A stretch of DNA of 64,000 nt, from assembly GCA_017654935.2 (NCBI GenBank), contig CM065682.1:35881441-35945440 (forward strand), in the 5' to 3' direction. The DNA is from Phymorhynchus buccinoides. Lineage: Eukaryota; Mollusca; Gastropoda; Neogastropoda; Raphitomidae. A program made the translations under genes and the position numbers. The notes under the pieces were generated by a model, which saw nothing but the letters and a program-made list of their open reading frames with translations, had not been told where the DNA came from and searched no databases. This document shows positions 19,982 to 31,524 of the stretch, in pieces (within the stretch, counting starts at the first letter, position 1; each line of letters opens with the position of its first letter).

Positions 19982-21544
19982 CAGTACAGCCCGCTTATAG
20001 TAAAGTGCAGGGGAGCAAGGCTTTTCCTTTACTATAACAGGTTTTTCTTATAAACGATGTTCGGATATAGTAAAGTTTTGATGGTATTTTTTATCTTATC
20101 CGATGACGTTTTTCAAAGTCAAAGCTAACGGAAAATATAAACCCATCATCAAATCAAAATACAGCAAAACTCAGTAATAAGAAAATCGAAGGGAGATGAT
20201 GTTTTGTTTATCCACGTTTTCTTATATCCGAAACTCAGATATAAGAAAACATTTTGAAGTTTTTTCCCCTGTCTCTACCACCAACACAAAAGTATTTTTT
20301 TCTTCTGCTCAACATTTATTTTGCACAGAATACTGAAGGAAAGTATGGAATAAAGGAACAAAAACAACTCAATTAGTCTGGTAATCTAGTGCCTGTACTG
20401 TTTAGAATGTCTGTGACACAACTGGTTTGATGTAAACTTTCCCTTTTTGGAACGACTTCAATTTTCTCGGAACATCCTTTCAGTTCAGGTCCAACTCACT
20501 TTTAAAGACACACTGACACAACACGATTAAATCCCTTGTTTTTTTGGGTAGCTGTGACCCACATACAAATTCCCCCAACTTCAAATTGAGGCTGCTCTTT
20601 AAAATGTTTCATTTTCAATTTGGGGGCATTTGTATGGGAGTCAAACCTGGTCAAAACAAGCTTTTGTACCAGCTATAAGAAGGAAAACAGGTGGAACCCG
20701 TGATTTTGACTCATGATCTGGGGGGTCTTTAAGAAAATGTTGTCAATGGTAATTTGCTTATAAGTAAATAGAACTCGCTTATAAGAAAATGAACTGCAAA
20801 CCAACTCTCTTGTATGACATAATTTTCTTATATCCAAGTTTCTATTGTGGATGGGAGGAAAAAATTGCTTGCTTATAACCGAGTTTTCTTATAAGCGAGT
20901 TTCTTATATCCCAGTTTTGATCATAGATAAGAAAGAAGAAGTTCGGCAGGGAATTTTTTTTTGCTTCATTGTAAGGGAGTTTTCTTATAAGCGAGTTTCT
21001 TATAAGCGGATTCGGCTGTATATATATTTTTTTTCTGATTCATTTTTTTCCACTAAGTAATGTGGGGAAAGAAACATGTTTTTGAGTGCCTTTCAATTTC
21101 GTTGAAGGTGGGTAGAGGGAGTAGTGAGACTGTGACGTATACATTGATGACGTATTTACAAAGGTCAAGAAGAGGACAATTTTTTTTATTGTAACGAAGA
21201 GGAACCACAAATGACTTTACTATAGGAGTTTTTTTAATTTTAATTATAACCCAGTTGTTATTATGGGTGGGTGGGGGGAGTGGTGAGACTGTGACGCATA
21301 CATTGGTGACGTATTTACAAAGGTCACGAAGAGGACATTTTTTTTAAATTGTAACCGAGGAGCCAGTCCTGTGGGGAACCAAAAGTAACTTTACTATAGC
21401 AGTTTTTTTAAAATTATAACCGAGTTGCTACTATCCGAGGTCTATTTAGTAATAAAACAGTAGACCTTTGGCCGGGAACCAGTGCTTTCCTTTACTGTAA
21501 CCGAAATTTATTATAACCGAGTTTACTATAAACGGGGAGTACTG
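19982..21544 (+). mobile_element. Composite pogo-like MITE (copy A1)
   Basis: TA on both sides (19980-19981, 21545-21546). The ends are CAGTACAGCCCGCTTATAGT and, in reverse, CAGTACTCCCCGTTTATAGT. CAG-starting ends, TA target and repeated 'TTATAAG' subterminal units fit pogo/Tigger-type non-autonomous elements. A second TA-flanked element lies inside (20162-21018). There is no coding capacity. Confidence 0.8.
20162..21018 (+). mobile_element. Inner pogo-like MITE (family B) nested in A1
   Basis: Begins CAGCAAAACTCAGTAATAAG and ends CTTATAAGCGGATTCGGCTG, with TA on both sides. Repeated 'ttcttataagcgagttt' units fill the right end. Internally deleted compared with the copy at 39680-40915. Confidence 0.75.
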
Positions 21545-21565
21545 TATTAAGGACTTTTATTGTGA

Positions 21566-21883
21566 TTAATTTTGATAGTGTTCGAGAGACCCCCGGCGGC
21601 TGCGGCGAACTATGGAAATGTAAGATACAGAGTGGATGTGTATTTGTGTTGTTGGCCTCCCATATTCGGGAGGATCAGTGAAATGGTTAAAATGATTTCG
21701 TCGAATTGTCCCTTTCTGCGTCTGGATGATGTAAGACCGGGGGCTGTTCGATTTGGAGATGACTTCGCCAGGTCGTGCCATGTCTCGGACCCAGACTGGA
21801 TTGCCTGGCTGGAGCGGAGGGAGCTCCCTAGCAGCATGCCGTCTGTCAAAGTTTAGCCGCTGTTTCTTTCTCCTTGACAGCAT
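21566..21883 (-). pseudogene. Gypsy element 2 integrase C-terminal region
   Basis: 'LQPGNPVWVRDMARPGEV' and 'SYIIQTQKGTIRRNHFNHF' match the Gypsy integrase tail. The frame ends 20 bp from the A1 MITE. Confidence 0.82.
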
Positions 21884-22338
21884 CGTACGCGGTTGGGGGT
21901 TGGGGGTTTCAGGGAGTTGGGGAAAACAGCTACCCGGGTTTTGAGTTTTCTCCCCATGAGGAGTTCACTCAGGGAGAGGCCATTCTGGAGGGGTGTTGCC
22001 CGGTACATGAGGAGGGCGAGGTATGGGTCCTTGCTTTTCTTGAGCAGTTGCTTGAGGGTCTGCACTGCTCGTTCAGCTTCCCCGTTGGCTTGAGGGTATT
22101 TTGGGGAGCTCGTCACGTGTGTAAAGCCGTAGGACGCTGCGAAGTCTGTGAAGTGCTGGCTGCTGAATTGGGGCCCGTTGTCAGTCACCACCACGTCTGG
22201 GATGCCATGAACTGCAAACACGCTCTTGATGTGGTGGATGGTCTCTGTACTGGTTAGTTTGGTCAGAAGCTTCGTCTCCACCCATCTTGAGTAATAGTCC
22301 ACAATGGCCAAGTACGTGGACCCATTCAAATCCAACAA
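21853..22338 (-). pseudogene. Gypsy element 2 integrase core
   Basis: DDE residues are readable: 'YLAIVDYYSRW', 'VVTDNGPQFSSQHF' and 'YPQANGEAERAVQTL'. 'ALLMYRATPLQNGLS' follows. It is in a different frame from the zinc domain upstream. Confidence 0.87.
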
Positions 22339-23740
22339 GTCGATCCCGAGGCGAGCCCAAGGTTGTTCCGGGAATGAGGATGGGAGAAGTGGTTCCTTGT
22401 GTTAGGGGCGATGGAGCACTTGTTGACCATTTCTTCCACTTCTGAAGAAATGTATGGCCACCAGACCGACGTTCGTGCCATGGCTCGGAACTTTGCGATG
22501 CCCAGGTGACCCTCATGCAGCCTGTTGAGGACGTCATGCCGCAGGCCTCTTGGTATCACCAGCCGTTCATCAAAGAGGAGGAGGTCGTCCACGATGGTGA
22601 GATGCTGGCGGTTGGTCCAGTACTGCTTGAGGAGGGTGTTCTCAGGCATGTAGGCTGGCCATCCCTGGACACAGTACTGCCTGACCTGGTGGGTGATGTC
22701 GTCTGCCTTTTGGGCCTCCCATATTTCCTGCAGCTTGTGAGAAGTAGCTGGCTGGATGTTGATGGTCTGGTCGGCAAGAGCCGTGACGTCCTCCAGGAGG
22801 TTGACGTCAGCATCGTCAGGACTCCTGACTGGTGCTCTTGACAGATCATCGGCGGTGATCTGTTTTTTTCCTGGCACATGGACGATCTTTGGGCCGTATC
22901 TCATGAGGCGCAGTCTGAAGCGCTGGATGCGGGGCGGCATCTTGTAGAGTTCCGTGGTACTGAGAAGGGGTACCAGCGGCTTGTGGTCCGTTTCCACGGT
23001 GAACTCGAGCCCCAGTACGTACTCACTGAGACGCTCACAGGCCCAGGTCGCTGCTAGGGCCTCCTTTTCGATGACCGCATACTTTTTCTCAGCGTCACTG
23101 AGTGAGCGCGAGATGAAGCAGATTGGTCTCCTCGATCCATCGTCCTGTATCTGCAGTAGGACTGCTCTGATGCCAGCGCAGGAAGCATCAGCCGCGATGA
23201 CGGTTGGACGCTGTGGATGGTAGTGTGCCAGTACTCGTGGCGACATCAGCTGTTTTTTGATGTTCTCAAAGGCTGTCTGCTGTGGCTGATCCCACACCCA
23301 AGTCGTGTCCTTGCGCAGCAGATGGCGTAGAGGGGCGTTGATGTCAGCTAGGCCTGGGAGGAACTTCGCCATCTGATTCACCATACCCATGAAGCGCTGG
23401 AGCTCGGTGGCGTTCGTAGGAGCTGGGAATTTCTTGATAGCCTCCACTTTCTTGTGGTCAGCCTGGATGCCGTCTGCATTGATGATGTGACCCAAGAACT
23501 TGATGGAAGTTTGAGAGAATTCACACTTCTCGTTGAACGTGACCCTGGCTTCCTTCAGGCGCTGAAGCACTGCTCGAACACGTTGGTCATGAGTAGCCTG
23601 ATCCGGCGCGTGAATGAGGATTATCGTCCATGTGGCAGATGATTCCGTCAAGGCCTATCAAGATCTGGGACATCGTCTGCTGGAAAATCTCGCTGGCGGA
23701 GCTGATGCCGAAGGGTAGCTTGTTGAAACAGTAGCGTGAT
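22326..23740 (-). pseudogene. Gypsy element 2 RT palm, RNase H and integrase N-terminus
   Basis: The RT active site reads HMDD near 23630, followed at once by a one-base frameshift. From 23651 the frame holds 'FLGHIINADGI', an RNase H with 'AADASCAGIRAV', 'EKEALAATW' and 'ETDHKPLVPL', and the integrase zinc domain ('RLHEGHLGIAKFRAMA', 'VWWPYI', 'NKCSI'). The second half of the CxxC is lost. The catalytic residues of RNase H are present. Confidence 0.87.
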
Positions 23741-24564
23741 CAAAGGGTGTGATGAAGGTGGTGAGAAGCCGGGACTCTGGAGAGAGTGGGATTTGCCAGA
23801 ACCCACTCTTGGCATCCAGCTTGGTGAAGACCTTGCTCTGACCCAATTTGGCGAGTCTCTCGTCGACAGATGACATGGGGTGGATTGCCTTGCTGAGCTG
23901 GGTGAGGTCCACGCAGATGCGGACGGCACCACTGGGTTTGGGCACTACCACGATCCCTGAGCACCAGCTGATTGGTTCCGTAACTGGGGAAATGACTTCC
24001 TGCTTCAGCATGTTCTCCAGTTCCGCCTTCACCTTGGGGATGAGGGTGTGCCACTTTTCTTGGGATGTAGATGCACAAGGGGTGTGCGTCCTGTTTTGTG
24101 GATATCTTGTACGAGGTGTTTATTTTCCCTAGGCCTGAAAAGAGTCCTGGGAATTCTTCCACGAAGCTGGGTGTGCTGGTCACTGCGTCAACACGTTTGA
24201 CGATGCCCAGCTTGACACAGGCGTGCTTACCGAGAAGAGAGCAAGGCTGATTGTCCAGCACGTAGGTGGTTTCACGCGTAGACCTACCATGATAGGTCAG
24301 GTCTGCAGTGAAGGTTCCTCGTGGGGACAGGCTGGAGCCTCCTGGTCCTTGAAGGGTCTTCTTCGTGGGGTGGGTCTTCTTCGTGGGGTGCAGTAGCTGT
24401 CCCTGGAGCCATGGTTTGGCGCTGTTGACGATGGTGACTGAAGCCCCTGTGTCCAATTTGAACACCGCTGGGTGCCTGTCAACGGCCAGAGTTGCAGTCC
24501 AGTAGTCCTCCGCGTCTTGCTCAATGGAGCTTAGAAAGTATGCACCCTCTTCGTCGTCGTCCAC
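23740..24564 (-). pseudogene. Gypsy element 2 aspartic protease and RT start
   Basis: 'VFKLDTGASVTIVNS' holds the aspartic protease DTGA motif. 'QPCSLLGKHACVKLGIV' is the usual C-terminal protease block. After about 24100 this frame is out of register: the RT continues at 24032-23658 with 'VRICVDLTQLSKAI' and 'FTKLDAKSGFWQIPLS'. Confidence 0.82.
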
Positions 24565-25395
24565 TTCGCTTACTGGCTTGCCAGCAGTCCTTTTCTGCGT
24601 GGAGGAGCAGCAGAATGTAGCATAATGTCCCCTCTTTGTGCACAGTCTGCATGTTGCTGATCTGGCTGGGCAGCGTTCTTGTGAATGTGGTTCTCACCCA
24701 CAGTAGTCGCAGTTCTGCCTTGGGTGCATTGGGGTGTCCCGGTGGTTGCCAGCTGCCTGTTGCCTCAAGCAGTGACTCTGCTTGACGAAGTCTACATTTG
24801 TGGGTGCTGGGACTCTGCTTGATGAGGGGCTGGCTTTCCTTTCTGGCTTCGGCTTGCTGACTCAGCTGCATTGCTTCCTGTAGTGTGAGATTGGCCTTCG
24901 CCTGAAGCTGCTCTGACAGGTCGTCATCAGCCACTCCCACGACAATCCTGTCCCTGATGAGGTCTTCTTTTAGCTGGCCGTAGTTGCAGCTTTCCGCCAG
25001 TTTGAATAGGTCCTGGATGAAAGAGTCTACCGATTCAGACTTCTGTACTCTTCTATTGAACTTGGCCCATTCGACGATCACGTTCTTCCTGATGCTAAAG
25101 AATTTGTTGATCTCTTTCTTCGTTTCTTCATACGTGGCCTTGCTTTCATCTATGCTTGTCGTAGCAAGGATGTCATCAGCGCAATCCCCCATTGCATAAA
25201 GGAAAATGCTAACCTGTTCTTTGTTATCCCTGGTGGAGAGTCCCGACGCAATGCGGTATCGCTCGAAACGAGCGAGCCACTTTTTTCAGTTGTTGGGCTC
25301 GCCATCAAAGGTTTTCGGAAGAGGCAGGTTGCCGGAGGCAGGCTGGCGACAAACGAGTGTTTCGTCTGCTTGCTGCAGTTGTTGGCCGTTTTCCA
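24521..25395 (-). pseudogene. Gypsy element 2 Gag
   Basis: The first ATG is at 25393-25395. The frame reads 'TFDGEPNN', then a stop, then 'KKWLARFERYR', a capsid start typical of Gypsy Gag. After 25192 it continues with 'VSIFLYAMGDCADDIL', 'FIQDLFKLAESC' and 'DRIVVGVADDDLSEQLQ'. Two zinc knuckles lie near 24710-24630: the first (CDYCG...C) contains a stop, the second (CRLCTKRGHYATFC) is intact but in another frame. Nonsense and frameshift mutations make it a pseudogene. Confidence 0.82.
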
Positions 25396-25415
25396 TCGTG
25401 ACGTGAGGTCGTTAT

Positions 25416-25649
25416 ACCGCTGCCACCATCTAGTTATTTGGCGATGAGTAGAGTAGAGAGCTGGCCACAGTCGTTCAATGAGACAGAGTCAGGGTGTAGG
25501 GGAGCACAAGGTTTATTCTAACTGAAGACAAAGATATGTGTTGATTATCATGGCGTGCAACATGCGCATAGCTCACTCGAGAGTAGCGTCCCTTGGTTTC
25601 TCTTGGGCAGACTACACCAATTGATGCCAAACTACTCGATAATACCACA
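25416..25649 (-). repeat. Possible primer site and LTR of Gypsy element 2
   Basis: On the minus strand, TGGTGGCAGCGG (25416-25427) lies just upstream of Gag, where a primer-binding site is expected. The sequence to its right could be an LTR starting TGTGGTATTATCG at 25649. No second copy exists to confirm the limits, and the presumed LTR end is not CA. Confidence 0.35.
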
Positions 25650-25783
25650 GTTTGTTGGGTGTTAAGATCGGGAAAGGAAGGGCATTGGGATTGGGAGGTT
25701 TCTGTGGATTTACTTTGTGGAGTAGTACGTAGCTGTCTTGTGTATGTCTTGAAAAGATTATCCCAATGTGTTGTTAGTTTGTT

Positions 25784-27172
25784 TCAGTCTGTTGATTCAT
25801 TATTATTTTCTGTTATCATCTCATCGAGACGATTCCGAGTGGCCTGTTGGGGGACCAGAAGCTTTGTTTTAGTGGCCTTGTTTTTAAGTTTTTTGGTCAC
25901 TGCGCTGGTGAGTCTGCTTCTGACAGGAAATCGTACTGTGGGAAATTTGAGGGAGGAGGGGGGGGGGGGGGGACTTGTGGGAGGTTCGATGTGGGATTGT
26001 TTCCGGGTGTGATGGGTTGATTTTGAGAGTGGGCAGGGGTGTTTGGTTGCTGGGTTGTCTTTCTTGTCACAGTGTGTGCATATGTATTGGTTGACTGCTG
26101 TTGTTGTTGTTGTGGAGGCAGATGCCATGATGGGTCTAGTTCGGGGGGCGGAGAGGGGGATTTGTTCCTGTTGTTGTTTTTCTAACTCCAGGGCCAGCTT
26201 GGCCCTGCGCATGGCTTCTGCATATGTGATGAAGACCTCGGCGCGTATTTTGTTAGCTTTGAGACGGATTTGATACTGCGGACAGCCGTTGTAGGTTGCT
26301 GAATGTGGGCCCCCGCAGTTAACGCACTTGGCCATGGGGGCCACGCAGTCTTTGGCTGCATGGCCGGGCCCGGCGCACTTGGTGCAAATGTGTTTGGTTG
26401 CACGGCATTGGTCGGTGTTATGACCAAACCATGCACACTTTTTGCACCTCCTGACGGGGGCCACAAAAGGGTGCACTACATATTCTGTGACGGAGATTTG
26501 TATGATTTTAGGTAGGATCGGTTTATCGAAGGTAATTTTGAGGGCTTTTGAGTCGGAACCGTCTCTGTTCTTGAGGCGCATGATTGATTTTGTGTCAGAT
26601 ATGTATGGGAGTAGATCTTGGGCATTTTCACAGAGGGGTATTGGTTTGATTACCCCCTCGGTGGTAGCTAATGGGATGGAACATTTGATCAGTATTTGGG
26701 AAACTTCTTTTAATTTAGAGATGCGGATTTGTTGTTCTGCTGATTGGCAACCAATCAGCCACCGATTGTTCGCCAGGGATCTCTGGCTTACAATGATGCC
26801 GACGGTGTTCTTCCACATTTTCATCTGTGAGACAGGGCCAATGCCACTGATGGTGGCTGGCCCTGTACCCAGATCTTGTACAATTACTGGGTATTTCACA
26901 AATGTGGGTGGTGGCAAAGATTGATTTGGATTTCTAACTGGACGTGGTTGTCCTTTTGGGGGGACCTGCTTTTGTTGTGTGTCCTCGTGAGTTGACATAG
27001 CAGGATCAGAGTCAGTGTTGTTTGTTTGATTGTTGTTGTCGACACTGTGAATGGTGTCCATGCTGTCGGAGGGTCTGACAGGGGTCGTAACCTCTCTGTC
27101 TTGTTCTCCTTCATGATCTGCATGCACTTCCAGACCATTGAGGGGGAGAGAGCAAGAGCCCTCTCCCTCCAT
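25784..27172 (-). CDS. LINE ORF1, nucleic-acid-binding Gag-like protein
   Basis: 462 residues on the minus strand. Three CCHC-type knuckles stand in a row: 'CKKCAWFGHNTDQC', 'CTKCAGPGHAAKDC' and 'CVNCGGPHSATYNGC'. They are followed by the coiled 'AMRRAKLALELEKQQQEQ' and a basic C-terminus. This is the RNA-binding ORF1 of jockey/I-type LINEs. The true N-terminus ('MSESQVEERG', start near 27418) is in another frame (27453-27160), so one frameshift separates them. ORF2 should follow below 25784 but is missing: Gypsy element 2 begins there. No coiled-coil or knuckle residue looks mutated, so the copy is fairly young. Confidence 0.85.
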   Translation of the reverse strand: MEGEGSCSLPLNGLEVHADHEGEQDREVTTPVRPSDSMDTIHSVDNNNQTNNTDSDPAMSTHEDTQQKQVPPKGQPRPVRNPNQSLPPPTFVKYPVIVQDLGTGPATISGIGPVSQMKMWKNTVGIIVSQRSLANNRWLIGCQSAEQQIRISKLKEVSQILIKCSIPLATTEGVIKPIPLCENAQDLLPYISDTKSIMRLKNRDGSDSKALKITFDKPILPKIIQISVTEYVVHPFVAPVRRCKKCAWFGHNTDQCRATKHICTKCAGPGHAAKDCVAPMAKCVNCGGPHSATYNGCPQYQIRLKANKIRAEVFITYAEAMRRAKLALELEKQQQEQIPLSAPRTRPIMASASTTTTTAVNQYICTHCDKKDNPATKHPCPLSKSTHHTRKQSHIEPPTSPPPPPSSLKFPTVRFPVRSRLTSAVTKKLKNKATKTKLLVPQQATRNRLDEMITENNNESTD

Positions 27173-27453
27173 GATCCGAGCTCTTCTCTTGTCTTTTTCG
27201 GATCTTTCCCTTCTTTTGTTGGACTGGATCCTGAGCCGGGCCTTCTCAGTCTTTTTCTTGTAGGGGTGAAGAGAGACAAAAAACCTTCTGTTGAGGACCC
27301 CCTGGGGGTAGTGGCGAAAACTGTGTCTGGGGATTCCTCAGGTGACTGAGGAGACTCCCTCTCTGTGACATTTTCTGGGGGATCTTTCCCCCTCTCTTCC
27401 ACCTGACTTTCGCTCATGTTTCTTACACTCCTATGTCCACTATTTACAAACAC
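27160..27453 (-). pseudogene. N-terminal part of LINE ORF1 (frameshifted)
   Basis: The minus-strand frame with 'SESQVEERGKDPPENVTE' and 'SLFTPTRKRLRRPGSGSS' is Ser/Pro-rich and basic, as in LINE ORF1 N-termini. It runs into the other frame near 27160. The region 27454-27620 upstream is probably its 5' UTR. Confidence 0.65.
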
Positions 27454-27765
27454 AAGAAACGAAAGGTGTGGAAAAAATCATAAAGGGGAAAAGGTAAAAT
27501 GGTTGGCTAGAAAAAAATATCACCTATCTAACTAATCTAAGCAGTGCCGTCTCGGGCCAGAGGAAGTTTGGTTAATTTCGATCGAGTTTCGACTCGAGCA
27601 AGACTCAAGATGATTTTTCACTTAACTGTCTGGAGTGGGAGGAAAAGGCCTAAGCGCTGCTCCTCATGGCTGGGTGGAGTGATGGTTGTAGCAGTGTAGA
27701 GGGGTTGATTCTGGCTTGGCTGGAGACGAACTTCAGGTAGTAGGAGTTGCTCTTCATATGAGGAA

Positions 27766-28180
27766 AGAAAGCAAGATGATCTAGTACAGGCAAAAAAGCT
27801 AATGGAGAAAGTGGTAGACATGAGTGATGGTGAACTGAGTGAACCAGTGCGCTTGGGGAGGGAGGGTGGAAATAGACCTAGGATGTTGAAGTTGACTGTT
27901 AGTAGCGAAAAGAAGAAGAAATAAATTCTCAGAAATGCTCCCAAACTGAATGAAGGTCAGGCAGAACAATCCAAAAGTCTACATAAATGCTGATTATACC
28001 CCCAAATAATGCGAGATGTATAAAGCCTTACGCATGGAAAAGAAAGAAAGAGAGCGAAATGGTGAAAAAGATCTGGTTATCAGACATGGAAAGATTGTCG
28101 AAAGATCAGAGCTGGATAAGAAGGATCAGAGATCGGACGGTGGCAAGAAAGCCAAACCGTCTGACAATACTGATCATTGA
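27766..28180 (+). pseudogene. ORF1 remnant of a plus-strand LINE
   Basis: Across several frames the plus strand reads 'LSEPVRLGREGGNRPRMLKL', then 'ILRNAPKLNE', 'KVYINADYTPK' and 'MYKALRMEKKERAK'. These match the conserved C-terminal half of ORF1 in CR1/L2-group LINEs. Stops and frameshifts are frequent. Confidence 0.65.
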
Positions 28181-28289
28181 CTGAACAATCCTGAGCATGT
28201 ACATAGTATAAATAATACTTCTGTTTCTTTTGGTTCTTGTCATAATTCTAAGGGTAAGTCTTTTTGGAGGCATGGTAGTGGCATTACTG

Positions 28290-28990
28290 ATGACTCAGTT
28301 ACGGTTGTATATAGTAATGTAGATAGTTTTCTTAATAAAAAGAATGAGTTATTATGTCGTCTTGATGAAATAAATCCAAGTATTATTGGATTAACTGAAA
28401 CCCTACCAAAACGGAAAGGACAACGTAGTAGAAATCTTACAGACGCAGAACTGAATATGGAAGGATATACCCTTTTTAGAAATGAGAATCTCCAACGAGG
28501 AGTAGCAATATATATGGAAAATTCTCGGAATGCACGTGAGTGTAAAGAACTTGAAAAATCTAACTTTGAAGAAAGTGTTTGGTGTGAATTTAAAAGCTTA
28601 AGTAATGAAAATGTTTTAATTGGCTGTGTTTATAAGAGCCCAAATTAAAAAGTTATTAAGGTATGACAAAGTGTGTATTTTCGGCGATTTTAATTACCCA
28701 AATATTGATTGGCAGGGAAACTGGACAAATGTACATGATAATGAGTTGATAGAGTGTCTTCGTGACGCTTTCCTTATCCAGAAAGTGAAACACCCTACAA
28801 GAAATGACAAAAATCAAACCTGCTAGATCTTGTTCTTGTAAATAATGATAATTTAGTGTCAGACATTATTCACTGTGACCCACTTGGTAAGAGTGATCAT
28901 GATGTACTTGTGTTTAAATTGTATGTGCAAAAAAAAGAAAATTGTTCAAAAGAGACAGTATATGTTTTGTTTAAATAAAGGTGATTATAA
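28290..28990 (+). pseudogene. Plus-strand LINE endonuclease domain
   Basis: Blocks of an APE-type endonuclease: 'YSNVDSFLNKKNELLCRL', 'INPSIIGLTET', 'GVAIYMENS', 'LIGCVYKSPN', then in another frame 'VCIFGDFNYPNIDW', and finally 'GKSDHDVLVF' near 28890. All the key blocks are present, but two frame changes break the reading. Confidence 0.85.
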
Positions 28991-29549
28991 TGGAATGAAA
29001 GAGTCCCTAAACAGTATAAATTGGACAGATGTTATAGAAAATGATGTTAATACTTCATGGAATAAACTGAAAGTATTAGTTACTGGACTAATGGATAAAT
29101 CCATACCTAAAGTGAAAAAAACTTCTAAAAAAAGAAAGCCCTTATAGATGAATAAACATGCATTGAAACTGATAAAAAAGAAAAAGAAAGCATATAAGAG
29201 GTTTCTAAAAAAACCAAAAAGGGACACAGGTACCTGTATTATATTAAAATTAGAAACAGGTGTAATAAAGCTGTTAAAAAGGCCAAGAAAAATCACAAAA
29301 GAAAGATTGCCAATGATTGTAAGTGTAATCCAAAGCAATTTTGGAAATATATTCAGGAGAAAACTAAAACTAATACAGAAATAAGTACATTAATTGATGA
29401 AAAGGGAAATTTTATGGTTACCGACTCTCAGAAGGCGGATGCTTTAAATAATTTCTTTTCAAGTGTCTTTACAAGGGAAGACGAGCAGACTTTACCTAAT
29501 TTACAAAGATGTTCTTATTCAAATGGTGTCAGTATCTCTGACATGAGAG

Positions 29550-30400
29550 TATAACCCCAGAGGCTGTACAAGAAAAACTAAATAATTTAAACCCAAATAA
29601 AGCCCAAGGATCAGATGGTATTCCACCAAAAGTTTTAAAAGAACTTAGTAATGAACTTTCACAACCACTGTGTATATGCTCTTTAATAATTCTCTAGAGA
29701 CAAATGTTGTTCCTGACGAGTGGAAAATTGCTAATGTAACTGCTATCCTTAAAAAAGGAACCAAATCAGACCCTGGGAACCATAGACCTGTTAGCTTAAC
29801 CTGTGTTGCTTGTAAGGTATTAGAGTCACTTATTAGAGATCAGTTAGTTTCTCATATGACAGATAATGGATTATACACAAAATGCCACCATGGTTTCAGA
29901 AAGAAAAGGTCATGTATAACACAACTCTTAGAGGTAATGGACGATTTTACGAGTATTTTAGACAACGACTGTTCATTAGATATTATTTACCTTGACTTTA
30001 GGAAGGCTTTTGATTCTGTTCCACATGAAAGGTTACTTTTAAAATTAAATGCATACGGAATCTGTGACAGTCTATTAGACTGGATTAGGGCATTTCTAAC
30101 TGGAAGAAAACAAAAAGTGCGTGTGGGCTCAACATACTCTACAAACACTGATGTAATTAGTGGTATCCCTCAGGGCAGTATATCCTCGGGCCAGTTTTAT
30201 TTACTATTTTCATAAATGATTTACCAAATTATATTCAAAGTACATGTAAAATATTTGCTGATGACACGAAGATCTATAATCAGACATCAGAACATAATAT
30301 AATCCAAAATGACTTAGAAAATTTACAGAAATGGTCAGATGAATGGAATTTATATTTTAATAAGTGTAAAGTAATGTATAGGAAAAAACAATCCCGAGAA
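29550..30400 (+). pseudogene. Plus-strand LINE reverse transcriptase
   Basis: 'LNPNKAQGSDGIPPKVLKEL' opens the RT near 29585. The intact stretch 29670-30215 has 'VVPDEWKIANVTAILKKG', 'NHRPVSLTCVACKVLE', 'HHGFRKKRSCITQL', 'IIYLDFRKAFDSVPH' and 'VISGIPQGS'. After a frameshift at about 30195, 'FTIFINDLPNYI' and the catalytic 'FADDTKIY' follow. CR1/L2-group by eye. Confidence 0.9.
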
Positions 30401-31170
30401 TGAATATAGTATGAAGCTTGATAAAGATGTGCAAAATATAACACCATGTGCAGAAGAGAAAGACATAGGAGTTATTTTTGATAAATTTGCAAAGTAATTA
30501 TTTTTTTCAGGTATATAAAATCTATAATAATTTAGGTGATATAAGCTTTGGGTATTTGATACTCACATTCAAAAGGCTATTAACAAAGCTAACCAAATGT
30601 TAGGGTTAATCAAAAGAACTTTCACTTATCTAAAAAATGAAACATTTTTATTGTTGTACAAGTCTATGGTCCGTCCTCCGCTGGAATACGGCAATACAAT
30701 ATGGTACCCTTACCTGAAGCGACAGTCAGTGGCTCTTGAAAGAGGGCAGAGGAGGGCAACAAAAACTGTTAAATGTTGTAAAGATTTAAACTATCAAGAG
30801 AAGTTAAAATTGTTAAATTTATATTCATTAAAAGGAAGACGTGTAAGAGGAGATCTCATTCAGGTATATAAAATCTATAATAATTTAGGTGATATAAGCT
30901 TTGGGTCTCTGTTTTTAGTGTCTACAGTAAAACTAGAAACCAAGAAGGTAAGGTACAGATTCAACGTTATAATAGTAACAAACGAAAACATTGTTTTAGT
31001 AACCGTGTTGCTAACCTCTGGAACTCACTACCACCTAACTTTAAAAGAGCACAATCAACTAACCAACTGAAAATCTCCTGGACTGTGACAAAATTATTAG
31101 TCAAATATTTTTTGATTTCGACGATTGATTTGAAATCATACTTTTTACCACATGCAATTTTTAAACATGT
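30400..31170 (+). pseudogene. Plus-strand LINE C-terminal region and 3' end
   Basis: 'AEEKDIGVIFD' leads to a break at about 30490-30553, where a piece of the downstream sequence is duplicated. It then reads 'HIQKAINKANQMLGLIKRTF', 'LEYGNTIWYPYLKRQSVALE' and 'LKGRRVRGDLIQVYKIYNNL', all typical LINE C-terminal motifs. The 3' end is probably near 31170-31250, close to a CTAC-type run. Confidence 0.82.
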
Positions 31171-31524
31171 AAAATAAATTTCAAATGGATGGGATGTTTC
31201 ATAAGCCGCGAGGCTTGAAGGCTGAAGCCTGTCCCTATCTACCTACCTACCTACCTCTTTCGTCCTTCTTTGGCTTTGCTGGGACGTGTGGCGACGCAGA
31301 TTCTCTCCCTTCTTTCTTGCTTGGCTTGCTTTGCTTTCTTTGCTTCGCTTCGATGTGTTCGGCCTGGCGGCTAGACCACGAATGAATGAATGATAGGGAT
31401 AAATATTCAGTCCAGTTCAGTTTAATATAGGAATTAGCACATGCAATGATTGGCGCGTGCAGCTTATACACCACATTTCGGGGGAGGGAGGGAGGGAGAG
31501 AGAGAGAGATTTTCACACCAGTGT

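Larger units (their letters stand above)
21566..25395 (-). mobile_element. Gypsy element 2, minus strand, decayed
   Basis: Gag, protease, RT, RNase H and integrase follow one another on the minus strand, covered in the entries below. The left (3') end stops directly at the A1 MITE. No 3' LTR or polypurine tract was found, so this copy is truncated. It is clearly a different family from Gypsy element 1: its protein motifs differ and its right-hand non-coding end shares no LTR sequence. Confidence 0.85.
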
